A stretch of DNA of 16,991 nt from Paraliomyxa sp041600735 (GCA_041600735.1 JBFIJN010000156.1:1-16991); one strand, 5' to 3'. Shown: positions 1 through 7,144, counted from the stretch's first letter. Notes: generated by a model from the sequence alone, not told the origin. Numbers and translations: made by a program.

Positions 1-128
1 CCGAACACCAGCGGCGAGCCAGGTCGAGCCTGCGGGGGTGCATCGCAAGCGGCTCCGAGAGCGCAGAGCGTAGTGAGCAGCACCCCAATGGCCGCAGGAG
101 TCCGAGACGGTCGTGTCGCGCTGGTCAT
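1..128 (-). CDS. N-terminal fragment of a putative lipoprotein (runs off left edge)
   Basis: An open frame starts at an ATG whose complement is at 126-128 and stays open to the window edge, 42 codons. The product begins with Arg7 and Arg10, then a hydrophobic stretch (about residues 12-27, rich in Ala, Leu, Val), then Cys28 followed by a Pro/Ala-rich stretch. This is the shape of a bacterial lipoprotein signal peptide. The residues before the Cys are Gly-Ala-Ala, which is not the best lipobox, so ordinary secretion is also possible. No function can be given because the mature domain lies outside the window. It is on the same strand as the SRAP gene and begins 126 nt after that gene stops. No clear Shine-Dalgarno is visible. 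Confidence 0.5.
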   Translation of the reverse strand, partial: MTSATRPSRTPAAIGVLLTTLCALGAACDAPPQARPGSPLVF

Positions 129-180
129 CACGACGGATGTTGAGCAATGCACGTGCCAGCGAGAAACCCGTGGGATGTTG

Positions 181-194
181 GGCGATCGATCGCC
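181..194. repeat. 14-bp perfect palindrome upstream of the left-edge lipoprotein gene
   Basis: GGCGATCGATCGCC is identical to its reverse complement. It lies about 53 nt upstream of the start codon at 128, where an operator could sit. CGATCG-rich palindromes do arise by chance in GC-rich genomes, so an operator role is only a possibility. Confidence 0.3.
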
Positions 195-216
195 GATCCG
201 GCGCCGCGCTGGGCGG

Positions 217-240
217 GTTGCCCAGGCAAGGCCGGGCAAC
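217..240 (-). terminator. Stem-loop after the SRAP gene, weak terminator candidate
   Basis: GTTGCCC (217-223) and GGGCAAC (234-240) form a perfect 7-bp stem around a 10-nt loop. It lies 15 nt beyond the stop codon of the SRAP gene read on the minus strand. There is no U-rich tail on either strand, so it is not a standard intrinsic terminator. It may only stabilise the 3' end. Confidence 0.3.
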
Positions 241-254
241 TCGCGTGGGCCGCT

Positions 255-908
255 CTAGAACAGCTCGCCTTGCGTGGCGATCGGGGCCGCCGGCTCGAGT
301 AGCTCGGGCCCGTCGTTGCGCACGTCGTTGACCCGCTTGCTCACCGTACGCCGCCGCAGCGTCCCCGCGGGCGCGGGGCCGAGCAACGCGAGCAACATCT
401 CCGTGTCCCCGCCGTGCAGCCACGGCTCGACCATGTCGGGCTCGAGCACCGCCGGCATGCGATCGTGGATCCCCGCCATGTCGGTCGACGGCTCGGTGGT
501 CACGATCGCCGCGTGCTGGCCCTCCATTCCGGCGAGCGCGAGGCCGGCGAGGAGTAGAAGCTGGCCGTCGCCGCGATCGAAGTACCAGGGCTGGCGCTGC
601 GGACCCTGCCACTCGTAGAAGCCGTGCAGGGGCACGACCACGCGGCTGCGCGCCAGCATCGTGCGCCACATCGGGCCGCGAAGTCGATCGTCGCGGGCGT
701 TGATCGCGATGCCGCCCCCGCGTCGCGGGACGCCCCACCGCGCAACCAGGAGATGCCGGCCGGCGTGGTCGCGCTGGAGCACCACCAAGGGATCGGTCGG
801 CGCGAGGTTGTGGCGGGCCGAGAGCTCGCGGACCTCGGCGTCCACCAGGTCGGCCGCGATCGTCTCGGCCAGCTCCACGCCGTCGGGGCGCACGCCTCGT
901 CCGCACAT
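255..908 (-). CDS. SOS response-associated peptidase family protein (SRAP, YedK/HMCES type)
   Basis: SRAP proteins shield abasic sites in single-stranded DNA by forming a covalent thiazolidine link through the N-terminal Cys exposed after Met removal. The start is placed at the internal ATG at 908, because only this start puts the catalytic Cys at position 2 (Met-Cys-Gly-Arg). A longer frame with 12 more residues is open but would bury it. The 217-residue product shows the family motifs in order: Cys2, an HNLAPT motif near residue 33, Asn70 in the NAR motif, Glu99 in GFYEW, and His148 in HDRMP. All expected catalytic residues are present and the length is normal for the bacterial family. The gene diverges from the acyl-CoA dehydrogenase across 77 nt. 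I see no LexA box of a known type, so SOS control is not shown here. Confidence 0.93.
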   Translation of the reverse strand: MCGRGVRPDGVELAETIAADLVDAEVRELSARHNLAPTDPLVVLQRDHAGRHLLVARWGVPRRGGGIAINARDDRLRGPMWRTMLARSRVVVPLHGFYEWQGPQRQPWYFDRGDGQLLLLAGLALAGMEGQHAAIVTTEPSTDMAGIHDRMPAVLEPDMVEPWLHGGDTEMLLALLGPAPAGTLRRRTVSKRVNDVRNDGPELLEPAAPIATQGELF

Positions 909-985
909 CGAGACGAGCCTACGCGATCCCGAGCGCGCGCTCATGCCCCAGCGCCGCAGCCGGGCGCGCTGCTACCATCGCCCCC

Positions 986-2131
986 GTGCCACGCCCGCAG
1001 AGCCCCTACTACACCGAGGAGCACGACGCGATCCGCGACACCGTGCGTCGCTTCGTCGAGCGCGCGGTCGTTCCGCACATCGACACCTGGGAGCGCGAGC
1101 GCGCGCTCCCCCGCTCGCTCTACCTCGAGGCGGGTGAGCTCGGCCTGCTCGGCTTCGGCTTTCCCGAGGAGTACGGCGGCACGCCGTGCGATCAGTTCGC
1201 GCGCATCGTGATCACCGAAGAGCTGTGCCGCGCGGGCTCGGGGGGGCTGGTCGCCGGGCTCACCAGCCTCGGCATCGGCATGCCTCCGGTGGCGAGCCTG
1301 GGCTCGCCCGCGCTCAAGGCGGAGGTGCTGCCCCCGGTGCTGCGCGGCGAGAAGATCGCGGCGCTCGCCATCAGCGAGCCGAGCGGAGGCTCCGACGTGG
1401 CCAACCTGCGCACCACCGCGCGCCGCGACGGCGATCACTGGGTGATCAACGGCAGCAAGACCTTCATCACCTCGGGCATGCAGGCCGACTACATCACCAC
1501 GGCCGTGCGCACCGGCGGCGCGGGCATGGGTGGGATCTCGCTCATCGTGATCCCGGGCGATGCTCCGGGCCTCGATCGCACCCCGCTCGAGAAGATGGGC
1601 TGGTGGTGCTCCGACACGGCCACGCTCTACTTCGAAGATTGCCGCGTACCGATCGGCAACCTCGTGGGCGTGGAGAACCAGGGCTTTGCCGGCATCATGG
1701 GCAATTTCAACCCCGAGCGGCTGGGCCTCGCGGCCATGGCCTGTGGGTTCGCCCAGGTCTGCTACGACGAGGCCGTGGCCTACGCCCGCGTGCGCGAGAC
1801 CTTCGGGCGCCCGCTCATCACCCGCCAGGTCATCCGCCACAAGCTCGTCGACATGGCCCAAGACATCGGCGCCACGCGAGCCTACCTCGAGGCGATCGCG
1901 TGGCGCGTGCAGCAGGGGCAGTGGCCCATCGCCGACGTCTGCATGCTCAAGAACCAGGCCACCCAGTGCCTCGAGCACTGCGCCAAGGAGGCGGTGCAGA
2001 TCCTCGGCGGGGCCGGCTACATCCACGGCGCGAAGGTGGAGCGGATCTACCGGGAGACCAAGGTGCTCTCGATCGGCGGCGGCGCCGAGGAGATCATGAA
2101 GGACCTGGCCTCGCGCCAGCTGGGGCTCTAG
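986..2131 (+). CDS. Acyl-CoA dehydrogenase, helix-G-glutamate type
   Basis: A flavoprotein that introduces an alpha-beta double bond into an acyl-CoA, passing electrons to ETF in fatty-acid or branched-chain amino-acid breakdown. The 381 residues carry the usual N-terminal helical domain (about 8-120), the middle beta domain (123-220, with ISEPSGGSD and KTFITSG) and the C-terminal helical domain (232-381, with QILGGAGY at 338). The usual short/medium-chain catalytic Glu in a YEGT-like motif is absent: residues 363-366 read Ile-Gly-Gly-Gly. Glu244 in NPERLGLAA fills the alternative base position known from isovaleryl-CoA and long-chain dehydrogenases, so the enzyme is probably active on branched or long substrates. 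The start is GTG with no Shine-Dalgarno; a TACCAT box ends 7 nt before it. No beta-oxidation partner genes are adjacent, so the substrate is open. Confidence 0.93.
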   Translation: MPRPQSPYYTEEHDAIRDTVRRFVERAVVPHIDTWERERALPRSLYLEAGELGLLGFGFPEEYGGTPCDQFARIVITEELCRAGSGGLVAGLTSLGIGMPPVASLGSPALKAEVLPPVLRGEKIAALAISEPSGGSDVANLRTTARRDGDHWVINGSKTFITSGMQADYITTAVRTGGAGMGGISLIVIPGDAPGLDRTPLEKMGWWCSDTATLYFEDCRVPIGNLVGVENQGFAGIMGNFNPERLGLAAMACGFAQVCYDEAVAYARVRETFGRPLITRQVIRHKLVDMAQDIGATRAYLEAIAWRVQQGQWPIADVCMLKNQATQCLEHCAKEAVQILGGAGYIHGAKVERIYRETKVLSIGGGAEEIMKDLASRQLGL

Positions 2132-2158
2132 CCGGGGAGGATCACCGGATCACCCCGG
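2132..2158. terminator. GC-only hairpin between convergent genes
   Basis: CCGGGG (2132-2137) and CCCCGG (2153-2158) can pair around a 15-nt loop. They sit between the stop of the acyl-CoA dehydrogenase and the stop of the opposing AhpD-like gene, and overlap the latter's stop codon. There is no T-tract on either side, so its use as a bidirectional terminator is uncertain. Confidence 0.25.
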
Positions 2159-3316
2159 GTAGTAACTCTCGAGTCGGTGGAGCATCTGCAGCAGCGCCAC
2201 GAACGTGACGACCTCGACGATTGCGGCCGGCGAGAGACTGCGGCAGGACTCGATCACCTGCTCGTCCACGGCGGCCGGGCTCGGTGAGACCGCGCGGGCG
2301 AGGATCTGCACGGGGGAGTCTTCGACCTCCACCGCCCCCATCGCACGCAGCTGCGCGGCGAGCGAGGGGTTCTGCACGACCTCGGCGTAGACGAGGCCCG
2401 CGCTCAGCTTCTCCTCCCGTCCCACGATCGTCTCGCAGAGGTTGTCGCGGATCATCGTCGCCATCGCGCGCACGGGGCCGCGATGGGGGATCCGGCCGAG
2501 AACGGGGAAGTCGTGCCCGGTCTTCTCGCGCAGGAGCTCGCCCACGGCAGGCCAGCGATTGGGCACGCCCTTGGTCCACTGCTTGTCGAGGCCAATCGCC
2601 TTGGGCGCGTGCCGGATCACGCTCAGTCGCTTGCCGAGCGAGTCCGGCGGCGGAGGCGGTGCTGGGGGCGGGAGGCGGTCGGGCATGTGCGGGCCCGGCT
2701 TCCACCCCGTGCCGGAGATCAGCGTGCTCACCTCGGCCACGATCGGATCCTCGAGCGGCACCCCGAGGGCATCCATGGTCTTGTTGAGCCAGCCCATCAT
2801 TGCCACCGACAGGACGATCCATGCCTCGTCGGCGGTCGAGAAGTGGCGGCGAAGCTCGTTGCGCTCGGCGTCGCCGATCGTGGCGGGCACGAGCGAGAGC
2901 GCGCGGGCCACCGCCACCGCGGCGCGGTCGGCCTCCGAGAGCCCCTCGCCAGCGAGCGCCGCCGCCACCTGCTCGACCGTCGCACCACGTCGCAGCGCAA
3001 AGCTGCACGTGTGCGCCGAGCAGTAGGCACACTCCGCGTTGCGGCTGGCAACGTACATCGCGAGCCCCACCGTCGAGCGTCGTGCGCCGAGCCCCCACAG
3101 GACGAGCGGCAGGTTGAGGAGGCTCGGCACCATCACGTTGTAGGAGCGAAACGCCGGCGGCCAGATCTCGAGGTAGGGGTCGCACTGGGGCACGACCCCG
3201 AGCAGCGTCTCGACGAGCTCGAGGATCGCACCGTAGCGCTGACGCAGGATCTCGAGCGGCACGGCCTCGTGCTCGAGCAGAGAGACCAGGACCGCGGGCG
3301 AGCTGCTTCCTACCAC
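2150..3316 (-). CDS. AhpD-like/carboxymuconolactone decarboxylase family protein with a degenerate second half
   Basis: The 388-residue product carries an AhpD-type redox motif, Glu95-Cys96-x-x-Cys99-x-x-His102, followed by a helix ending at Gly111, as in alkylhydroperoxidase AhpD-like proteins. The two cysteines would cycle between dithiol and disulfide to reduce peroxides or accept electrons. The first half (about 20-200) is one AhpD-like domain. A Pro-rich linker follows around residues 213-225, then a second helical half (about 250-388) of similar character that lacks the CxxC motif, suggesting duplication and loss of catalytic residues in one copy. The GTG start at 3316 is uncertain: the AAGGAG upstream leaves only about 1 nt of spacing, so the next in-frame GTG (codon 19) could be used. 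The gene lies 37 nt downstream of the Cys-rich lipoprotein gene on the same strand. Its substrate is unknown. Confidence 0.8.
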   Translation of the reverse strand: MVGSSSPAVLVSLLEHEAVPLEILRQRYGAILELVETLLGVVPQCDPYLEIWPPAFRSYNVMVPSLLNLPLVLWGLGARRSTVGLAMYVASRNAECAYCSAHTCSFALRRGATVEQVAAALAGEGLSEADRAAVAVARALSLVPATIGDAERNELRRHFSTADEAWIVLSVAMMGWLNKTMDALGVPLEDPIVAEVSTLISGTGWKPGPHMPDRLPPPAPPPPPDSLGKRLSVIRHAPKAIGLDKQWTKGVPNRWPAVGELLREKTGHDFPVLGRIPHRGPVRAMATMIRDNLCETIVGREEKLSAGLVYAEVVQNPSLAAQLRAMGAVEVEDSPVQILARAVSPSPAAVDEQVIESCRSLSPAAIVEVVTFVALLQMLHRLESYYPG

Positions 3317-3353
3317 TCTCCTTGTATATCAAAGCCGCTCGCAGAGCCCCGCG

Positions 3354-4292
3354 CTACTCGAGGCATACCCCCACCTCTGCCGCCAGGCACTCCTCGGCCG
3401 GCCCTTGGCCTTCTTCGAACCAAGGCGTGCACATGCTCCCCGGCACCAGCCCCGGACACTGGTCGGCCCCGCCGATCGGGCAGAAGGGCGTGCAGCAGCC
3501 GATCGCCATGTCCGAGCAGCCGGGCACCAGGCCGGCTGCCACACACGCGAGGCCGGGAGGACACATGTTGATGTACTCGCAAGGGCTGCCGACGCCAGTG
3601 TCGTCGGGCGAGACATCGGGCACGCACACGAAGGTGTCGTTGACCCCGTAGCAGGCCTGACCGCGCGGGCAGTCTTGGAGCAGCGGATCGCACGAGCCGA
3701 GGCAGATCAAGAGCCCGCCGTCGCCGGAGATCGTGCAAAAATCGCAAGGATCGGGACACGTGGGATTGGCCTCGTCGCCGATGCAGAACGGCGCGCAGGT
3801 GCCCTCGTGGGTCTTGGGGTCCACGTCCCAGCACATCGACGTGCCATCGCAATCGTCCTCGCCGCTCAGGCCGTTGTCGACCACCGTGCAGGGCTCGCCC
3901 ACCGCGCTTGGGTCGTCCGCGATCGGCGAGCAGCGGGTGTCGTTCCACGAGCCCCCGCCATCGTTCGCGTAGGGCATGCACTTGTAGCCGCGCGGACAGT
4001 CCTGCGCGAGGATCGAGCACTGCTCGGGGAACTCGGGGCCCGTGTCGCTCCCGCTGCTGTCGGCGGGCCCGACCGTCGTCACCTCGCCCACGCTGGTCAT
4101 CACCGTCGTGATCGTCGTGGGCCCGCCTCCGCTGGTCGAGCTCGAGGTCGGATCGCCCTCGCTCGAGTCCGAGCTCGACTCGCTCTCCAGGGTCACCGCG
4201 GGCCCGCAAGCGACGAGCAATCCCATGAGCGCCGTGATCCACGCCCCCCCACTCGGTCGCACGTATTCAAACATTACCAACATCAATGGCAT
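3354..4292 (-). CDS. Cys-rich secreted lipoprotein with a Ser/Thr spacer
   Basis: Residues 1-28 form a signal peptide ending in the lipobox Leu-Val-Ala before Cys29. A Ser/Thr/Gly-rich spacer follows (about 35-90), typical of myxobacterial surface proteins. The mature domain holds 28 Cys between residues 92 and 310, an even number that suggests extensive disulfide bonding outside the cytoplasm. A C-P-x-G-x-x-C unit recurs near residues 99, 208 and 244, so the domain seems built from short repeated Cys-knuckles. No enzyme motif is visible; adhesion, binding or a structural envelope role are guesses. The start is uncertain: ATG codons lie at 4292, 4283 and 4274, none with a clear Shine-Dalgarno. 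The third would give a shorter, more usual signal peptide. The region just upstream is unusually AT-rich and probably holds the promoter. Confidence 0.8.
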   Translation of the reverse strand: MPLMLVMFEYVRPSGGAWITALMGLLVACGPAVTLESESSSDSSEGDPTSSSTSGGGPTTITTVMTSVGEVTTVGPADSSGSDTGPEFPEQCSILAQDCPRGYKCMPYANDGGGSWNDTRCSPIADDPSAVGEPCTVVDNGLSGEDDCDGTSMCWDVDPKTHEGTCAPFCIGDEANPTCPDPCDFCTISGDGGLLICLGSCDPLLQDCPRGQACYGVNDTFVCVPDVSPDDTGVGSPCEYINMCPPGLACVAAGLVPGCSDMAIGCCTPFCPIGGADQCPGLVPGSMCTPWFEEGQGPAEECLAAEVGVCLE

Positions 4293-4304
4293 GGATTGCC
4301 ATGA

Positions 4305-4332
4305 ATTGTAAGGAATTAAATTCAGGTGTCGC
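4305..4332 (-). promoter_or_regulatory. Candidate sigma-70-like promoter for the Cys-rich lipoprotein
   Basis: Read on the minus strand, GCGACA (4327-4332) and TACAAT (4305-4310) are separated by 16 nt, matching the -35 and -10 consensus at 4/6 and 5/6. Transcription would start near 4298, just before the possible start codons at 4292-4274. The segment is conspicuously AT-rich compared with its surroundings. Support is from sequence match only. Confidence 0.4.
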
Positions 4333-4344
4333 TACTTAGGTACC

Positions 4345-4623
4345 GTGGTAACATCCGCTCGAATGACCGGACATCGGACCTCCCCCATCACGGTCGAGCG
4401 CGTGCAGACGGGCGTGCGGCTCGAGAAGCGCATGCTCAAGGTGCTCAAGGCGCTCGCCGAGATCCACGACCTCAGCCTCGGCGATCTGCTCGAGGGCATC
4501 GTGCTCCATGCCTTCGAAGGCAAGGCGCCGTTCAACGCCGACTCCCTGGCCAAGATCGCCGACCTCAAGCGCGTGTACGAGCTCGACCTCGACGCGAGCC
4601 ATGCCCATCGCCTCACGGAGTAA
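4345..4623 (+). CDS. Small ribbon-helix-helix-like protein of unknown role
   Basis: A 92-residue protein. Residues 19-25 could form a beta strand (VQTGVRL), followed by two helices (about 27-41 and 44-56, with SLGDLLEGIVLHAFEGK). This is the layout of a ribbon-helix-helix DNA-binding unit, which dimerises to form an antiparallel sheet. A conserved-looking C-terminal part (about 62-92, ending SHAHRLTE) follows. I recall similar small proteins in many actinobacteria and proteobacteria, without an assigned function. The start could be the GTG at 4345 or the ATG at 4363; neither has a strong ribosome site. The next gene begins 8 nt after this stop, so the two are almost certainly cotranscribed. 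This makes an autoregulatory role plausible but unproven. Confidence 0.75.
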   Translation: MVTSARMTGHRTSPITVERVQTGVRLEKRMLKVLKALAEIHDLSLGDLLEGIVLHAFEGKAPFNADSLAKIADLKRVYELDLDASHAHRLTE

Positions 4624-4631
4624 CCAAGGCC

Positions 4632-5051
4632 ATGACCACCACACATCATTCGGTCGTCGAGGACACTCCCTGGGCGCGCTTCGCCGCGGGTGCGATGGGC
4701 ACGTCTCATCGTGCGCACCTGTGGCTCGCCTACGAGGCGCTCCAGCTGCACGACGCGAGCACCGTGCTGCCCCACATCGAGCACGCGCTGCGCACCCTGG
4801 CCGCCGCGCACGGTCAGCCGCAGACGCTGCATGTCACGCTCACCGCCCTGTGGCTGCTGGTCGTGCAAGAGCGCTTGGCTCGCGCGCCAGCCTCGAGCTT
4901 CGCTGCGTTCGTAGCCGCCAATCCCGACCTGCTCGACGCCCGTGGCTTGCCGCTTCGCTACTACCGCGAGACCACGCTGGCCGATCCGCTGGCGCGGCGG
5001 ATCTTCGTGCTACCCGATCGCGGCATGCCATCCACCTCACCCATCGGTTGA
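4632..5051 (+). CDS. Uncharacterised helical protein, partner of the RHH-like gene
   Basis: A 139-residue protein with no signal peptide or membrane segment, mostly predicted helix. Recognisable family features are HRxHL at residues 26-30 (two His), HVTLT at 67-71, NPDLL at 97-101, YYRE at 110-113 and a FVLPD end motif. I recall an uncharacterised family with the same order of motifs (a His pair, an H-x-T-x-T stretch, NPDLL, a Tyr pair, then AR and a PD end). No catalytic activity is known to me; clustered His could suggest metal or ligand binding. The start is the ATG at 4632, chosen because upstream in-frame codons overlap the preceding gene's conserved end. Its tight coupling to the RHH-like gene suggests a common function. 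Confidence 0.75.
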   Translation: MTTTHHSVVEDTPWARFAAGAMGTSHRAHLWLAYEALQLHDASTVLPHIEHALRTLAAAHGQPQTLHVTLTALWLLVVQERLARAPASSFAAFVAANPDLLDARGLPLRYYRETTLADPLARRIFVLPDRGMPSTSPIG

Positions 5052-5120
5052 TCTCCCTTACCGACCCTTCAGCGGGTATGCGAGCGCGCTGCAGTGCTCG
5101 TGCATCGGCGCTGGATCGCC

Positions 5121-5126
5121 TATCCT
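5121..5126 (+). promoter_or_regulatory. Possible -10 box of a leaderless transcript (propeller lipoprotein)
   Basis: TATCCT (4/6 to TATAAT) ends 6 nt before the ATG at 5133, so transcription would begin at or beside the start codon. No convincing -35 or Shine-Dalgarno is present. Confidence 0.3.
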
Positions 5127-5132
5127 GAGCTC

Positions 5133-6479
5133 ATGCGGTTGGGGTCGACGAGCGCAACACGATGGGTCTTCGCGGGCGGCCTCGCGCTGGCCTCGGGCTG
5201 CGGTGAGGATGGCGGGCGCGAGAGCGCCGGTGGGGGCGAGACCAGCATCGGGTCGCTCTCGATCGGCCCGCTCACCGAGGGGGCCGACGGCGACACCGGC
5301 GAGCGCTTCGACGTGGGCAACGGTCCCGATGGCGGCCCGGGCAACGGCGGCGACTGTCCCGGTGGCGGCGGCGGGGGCATGGGTGATGTGGAGTTCAGCC
5401 TGATCTGGATCGCCAATTCACCCGCCGGCACGGTGTCCAAGATCGACACCAAGACCGGCATGGAGCTAGGCCGCTACTACAGCGGCCCGAGCAACGGGAG
5501 CGACGATCCCTCGCGCACCTCGGTGAACCTCGCCGGCGACGTGGCGGTAACCAACCGCGCGGGCGGCATCACCAAGATCGCCGCGCGCGACGCCCAGTGC
5601 ATCGACATCAACGGCAACGGTGTGATCGACACCTCGACCGGTGCCGGCGACGTGCGTCCGTTCGGCTCCGACGAGTGCGTGCTGTGGCACCTGCCGCTGC
5701 CCAACGGCGGCAGCAACAAACAGGGCCCGCGCCCCACCGCGTGGGACGCCGGCCCCACCAACAACCCGTGCTCACCCGAGGGCTTTCGCGTGTGGGTGGG
5801 CTACTACGACATCGCCGCCGACCAAGGTCACTTCTATCGCCTCGCCGGCAGCGGCGGGGCGATCCTCGACGAGGTCATCGCGCCCAGCGGCTGGGATCCC
5901 AACGGCACCAACTACGGCCCCTACGGCGGGGCCGTCGATGCGGCGGGCAATTTCTGGGTCACGGGCTTGTTCGGCAACCTGGTGCGCATCGACGCGGTCA
6001 CGCTCGACGTGCAGCAGTGGGCCACGCCGGTGGGCGCCGATCCGTACGGCATGACCGTCGACGCCAATGGCCACCCCTGGACGGCGGGCTGGAACGGCGA
6101 CCTGCTGCACTTCGATCCCGACACGGAGACCTTCGAGGTGTTCCCCGTGGGGGGCAACACCTTGCGTGGCCTGCAGATCGATCGCAACGGCCAGCTGTGG
6201 GCCGCGGTCAACGGAAACTGCGGCGTGGCCCAGTTCGACGTGGCCTCGCGGACCATCGTCAACGCTCAGATTCCGCTGCCCGGCTGCATCACCCCCGTGG
6301 GCGTGAGCATCGACGTCGATGGCTTCGTGTGGATCCCCGATCAGGGCGCCAACCTGGCGTTCAAGATGAACCCCGAGACCTACGCGACGACGATCACGAG
6401 CGGGCTCGTGCAGCCGTACAGCTACTCCGACATGACCGGGGCGGGTCTCGGCCTCGTCTACAACCCGCCCCAGGGCTAG
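5133..6479 (+). CDS. Beta-propeller (NHL/Vgb-like) surface lipoprotein
   Basis: The start at ATG 5133 gives a compact signal peptide (Arg2, Arg10, hydrophobic core, Ala-Ser-Gly before Cys23). An upstream GTG would add 13 residues and spoil it. A long Gly/Asp/Ser-rich spacer runs to about residue 85. The remaining part, about 360 residues, consists of repeated units of the style IWIANSPAGTVSKID, GGAVDAAGNFWVTGLFGNLVRID, GMTVDANGHPWTAGWNGDLLHFD and GLQIDRNGQLWAAVNGNCGVAQFD, which is a beta-propeller of the virginiamycin-B-lyase/NHL kind. A DxNxNGxxD loop at 158-166 resembles an EF-hand calcium site. Propellers of this sort usually bind ligands or proteins; lyase activity cannot be claimed. It ends 5 nt from the opposing lipoprotein gene. 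Confidence 0.82.
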   Translation: MRLGSTSATRWVFAGGLALASGCGEDGGRESAGGGETSIGSLSIGPLTEGADGDTGERFDVGNGPDGGPGNGGDCPGGGGGGMGDVEFSLIWIANSPAGTVSKIDTKTGMELGRYYSGPSNGSDDPSRTSVNLAGDVAVTNRAGGITKIAARDAQCIDINGNGVIDTSTGAGDVRPFGSDECVLWHLPLPNGGSNKQGPRPTAWDAGPTNNPCSPEGFRVWVGYYDIAADQGHFYRLAGSGGAILDEVIAPSGWDPNGTNYGPYGGAVDAAGNFWVTGLFGNLVRIDAVTLDVQQWATPVGADPYGMTVDANGHPWTAGWNGDLLHFDPDTETFEVFPVGGNTLRGLQIDRNGQLWAAVNGNCGVAQFDVASRTIVNAQIPLPGCITPVGVSIDVDGFVWIPDQGANLAFKMNPETYATTITSGLVQPYSYSDMTGAGLGLVYNPPQG

Positions 6480-6484
6480 GCCCG

Positions 6485-7144
6485 CTACTGCACGGTGAGC
6501 TCGAAGTCCACCGCCGCGTCGACCTGCCCCGGCAGCGACGCGCCGGACGCGAGCATCTGCGCGAGCCCGGCCGTCTTCTGCGGCTGGCCGTTGAGCTCGG
6601 GCATGTGTCGCAGCGTGATCGTGAGCCTCCCCGTGCCGGCCGTGCGTGCGGTGATCGTGTTGGCCAGCCCCACGGGGAGGTCGTCGCCGACCTCGTTGGC
6701 GCCGTAGTTGCTCTCGAGATCGGCGTAGGATTGCAGCACCGGTGCGGTCGGATCGCTCGTCGTCGCCGGGCCCTCGACCGCGCTACCGGTGATGAACACC
6801 TGGTGCGCCTCGGCCTCGCGCTCGATCTCGGCGGTGATGTCCTCTGGCGGGTCTTGCAGCTCGTCGAGGAATTCGAGGTCGAGATCGTAGGTGGTGCCCA
6901 GCACCAGCGCGATCGGATCGGACGAGCCCGACACGCCGCCATCGCCGTCGGGATCGGTGAAGGCCGCCGTGACGGCCGCGCCCCCGCCCGGCGGAGTGAA
7001 CGTGAGCCGCACGGTGGTGATCACCTCCGACTCGTCACCGCCATCGCTCCCATCGTCGGTCGTGCACGCGATCGCGAGCACGCCGGCGAGGCCGAGCGAG
7101 AGACAGCGTAGGGATGCAGCGAAGCGCGGAGCCAGGTACGTCAT
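6485..7144 (-). CDS. Small lipoprotein partner of the TonB-dependent receptor
   Basis: The ATG at 7144 gives a 219-residue protein with a clear lipoprotein signal (hydrophobic residues about 14-26, Ala-Ile-Ala before Cys27). An acidic Asp/Gly spacer follows, then a beta-rich domain with TTVRLTFTPPGG, AAFTDPDGDGG, DITAEIEREAEAHQVF and GRLTITLRHMPELNGQ. From memory this matches a family of small lipoproteins encoded next to TonB-dependent receptors, mostly in Bacteroidota, with the same order of blocks. A plausible role is capturing ligand at the cell surface or periplasm for the receptor, but the ligand is unknown. It starts 34 nt after the receptor's stop codon on the same strand and is probably the last gene of the operon. 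No Shine-Dalgarno is well placed; a hairpin sits just upstream. Confidence 0.82.
   Translation of the reverse strand: MTYLAPRFAASLRCLSLGLAGVLAIACTTDDGSDGGDESEVITTVRLTFTPPGGGAAVTAAFTDPDGDGGVSGSSDPIALVLGTTYDLDLEFLDELQDPPEDITAEIEREAEAHQVFITGSAVEGPATTSDPTAPVLQSYADLESNYGANEVGDDLPVGLANTITARTAGTGRLTITLRHMPELNGQPQKTAGLAQMLASGASLPGQVDAAVDFELTVQ

Noticed and set aside
73..331. Two short plus-strand frames near the left edge
   Set aside because: They overlap the minus-strand lipoprotein start and the end of the SRAP gene, and show only Arg-rich translations.
2142..3332. A 396-codon minus-strand frame overlapping the AhpD-like gene
   Set aside because: It is an alternative frame of the same strand, dominated by Arg and Ala, while the overlapping frame holds the AhpD motif.
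3405..4304. A 299-codon plus-strand frame antisense to the Cys-rich lipoprotein
   Set aside because: The minus-strand frame has a signal peptide, lipobox and repeated Cys motifs; the plus-strand translation is unstructured Ala/Arg/His sequence.
5597..7111. A 504-codon plus-strand frame crossing the propeller lipoprotein and the opposing lipoprotein
   Set aside because: It bridges two convergent genes with good signal peptides and has no recognisable domain; it is a shadow.
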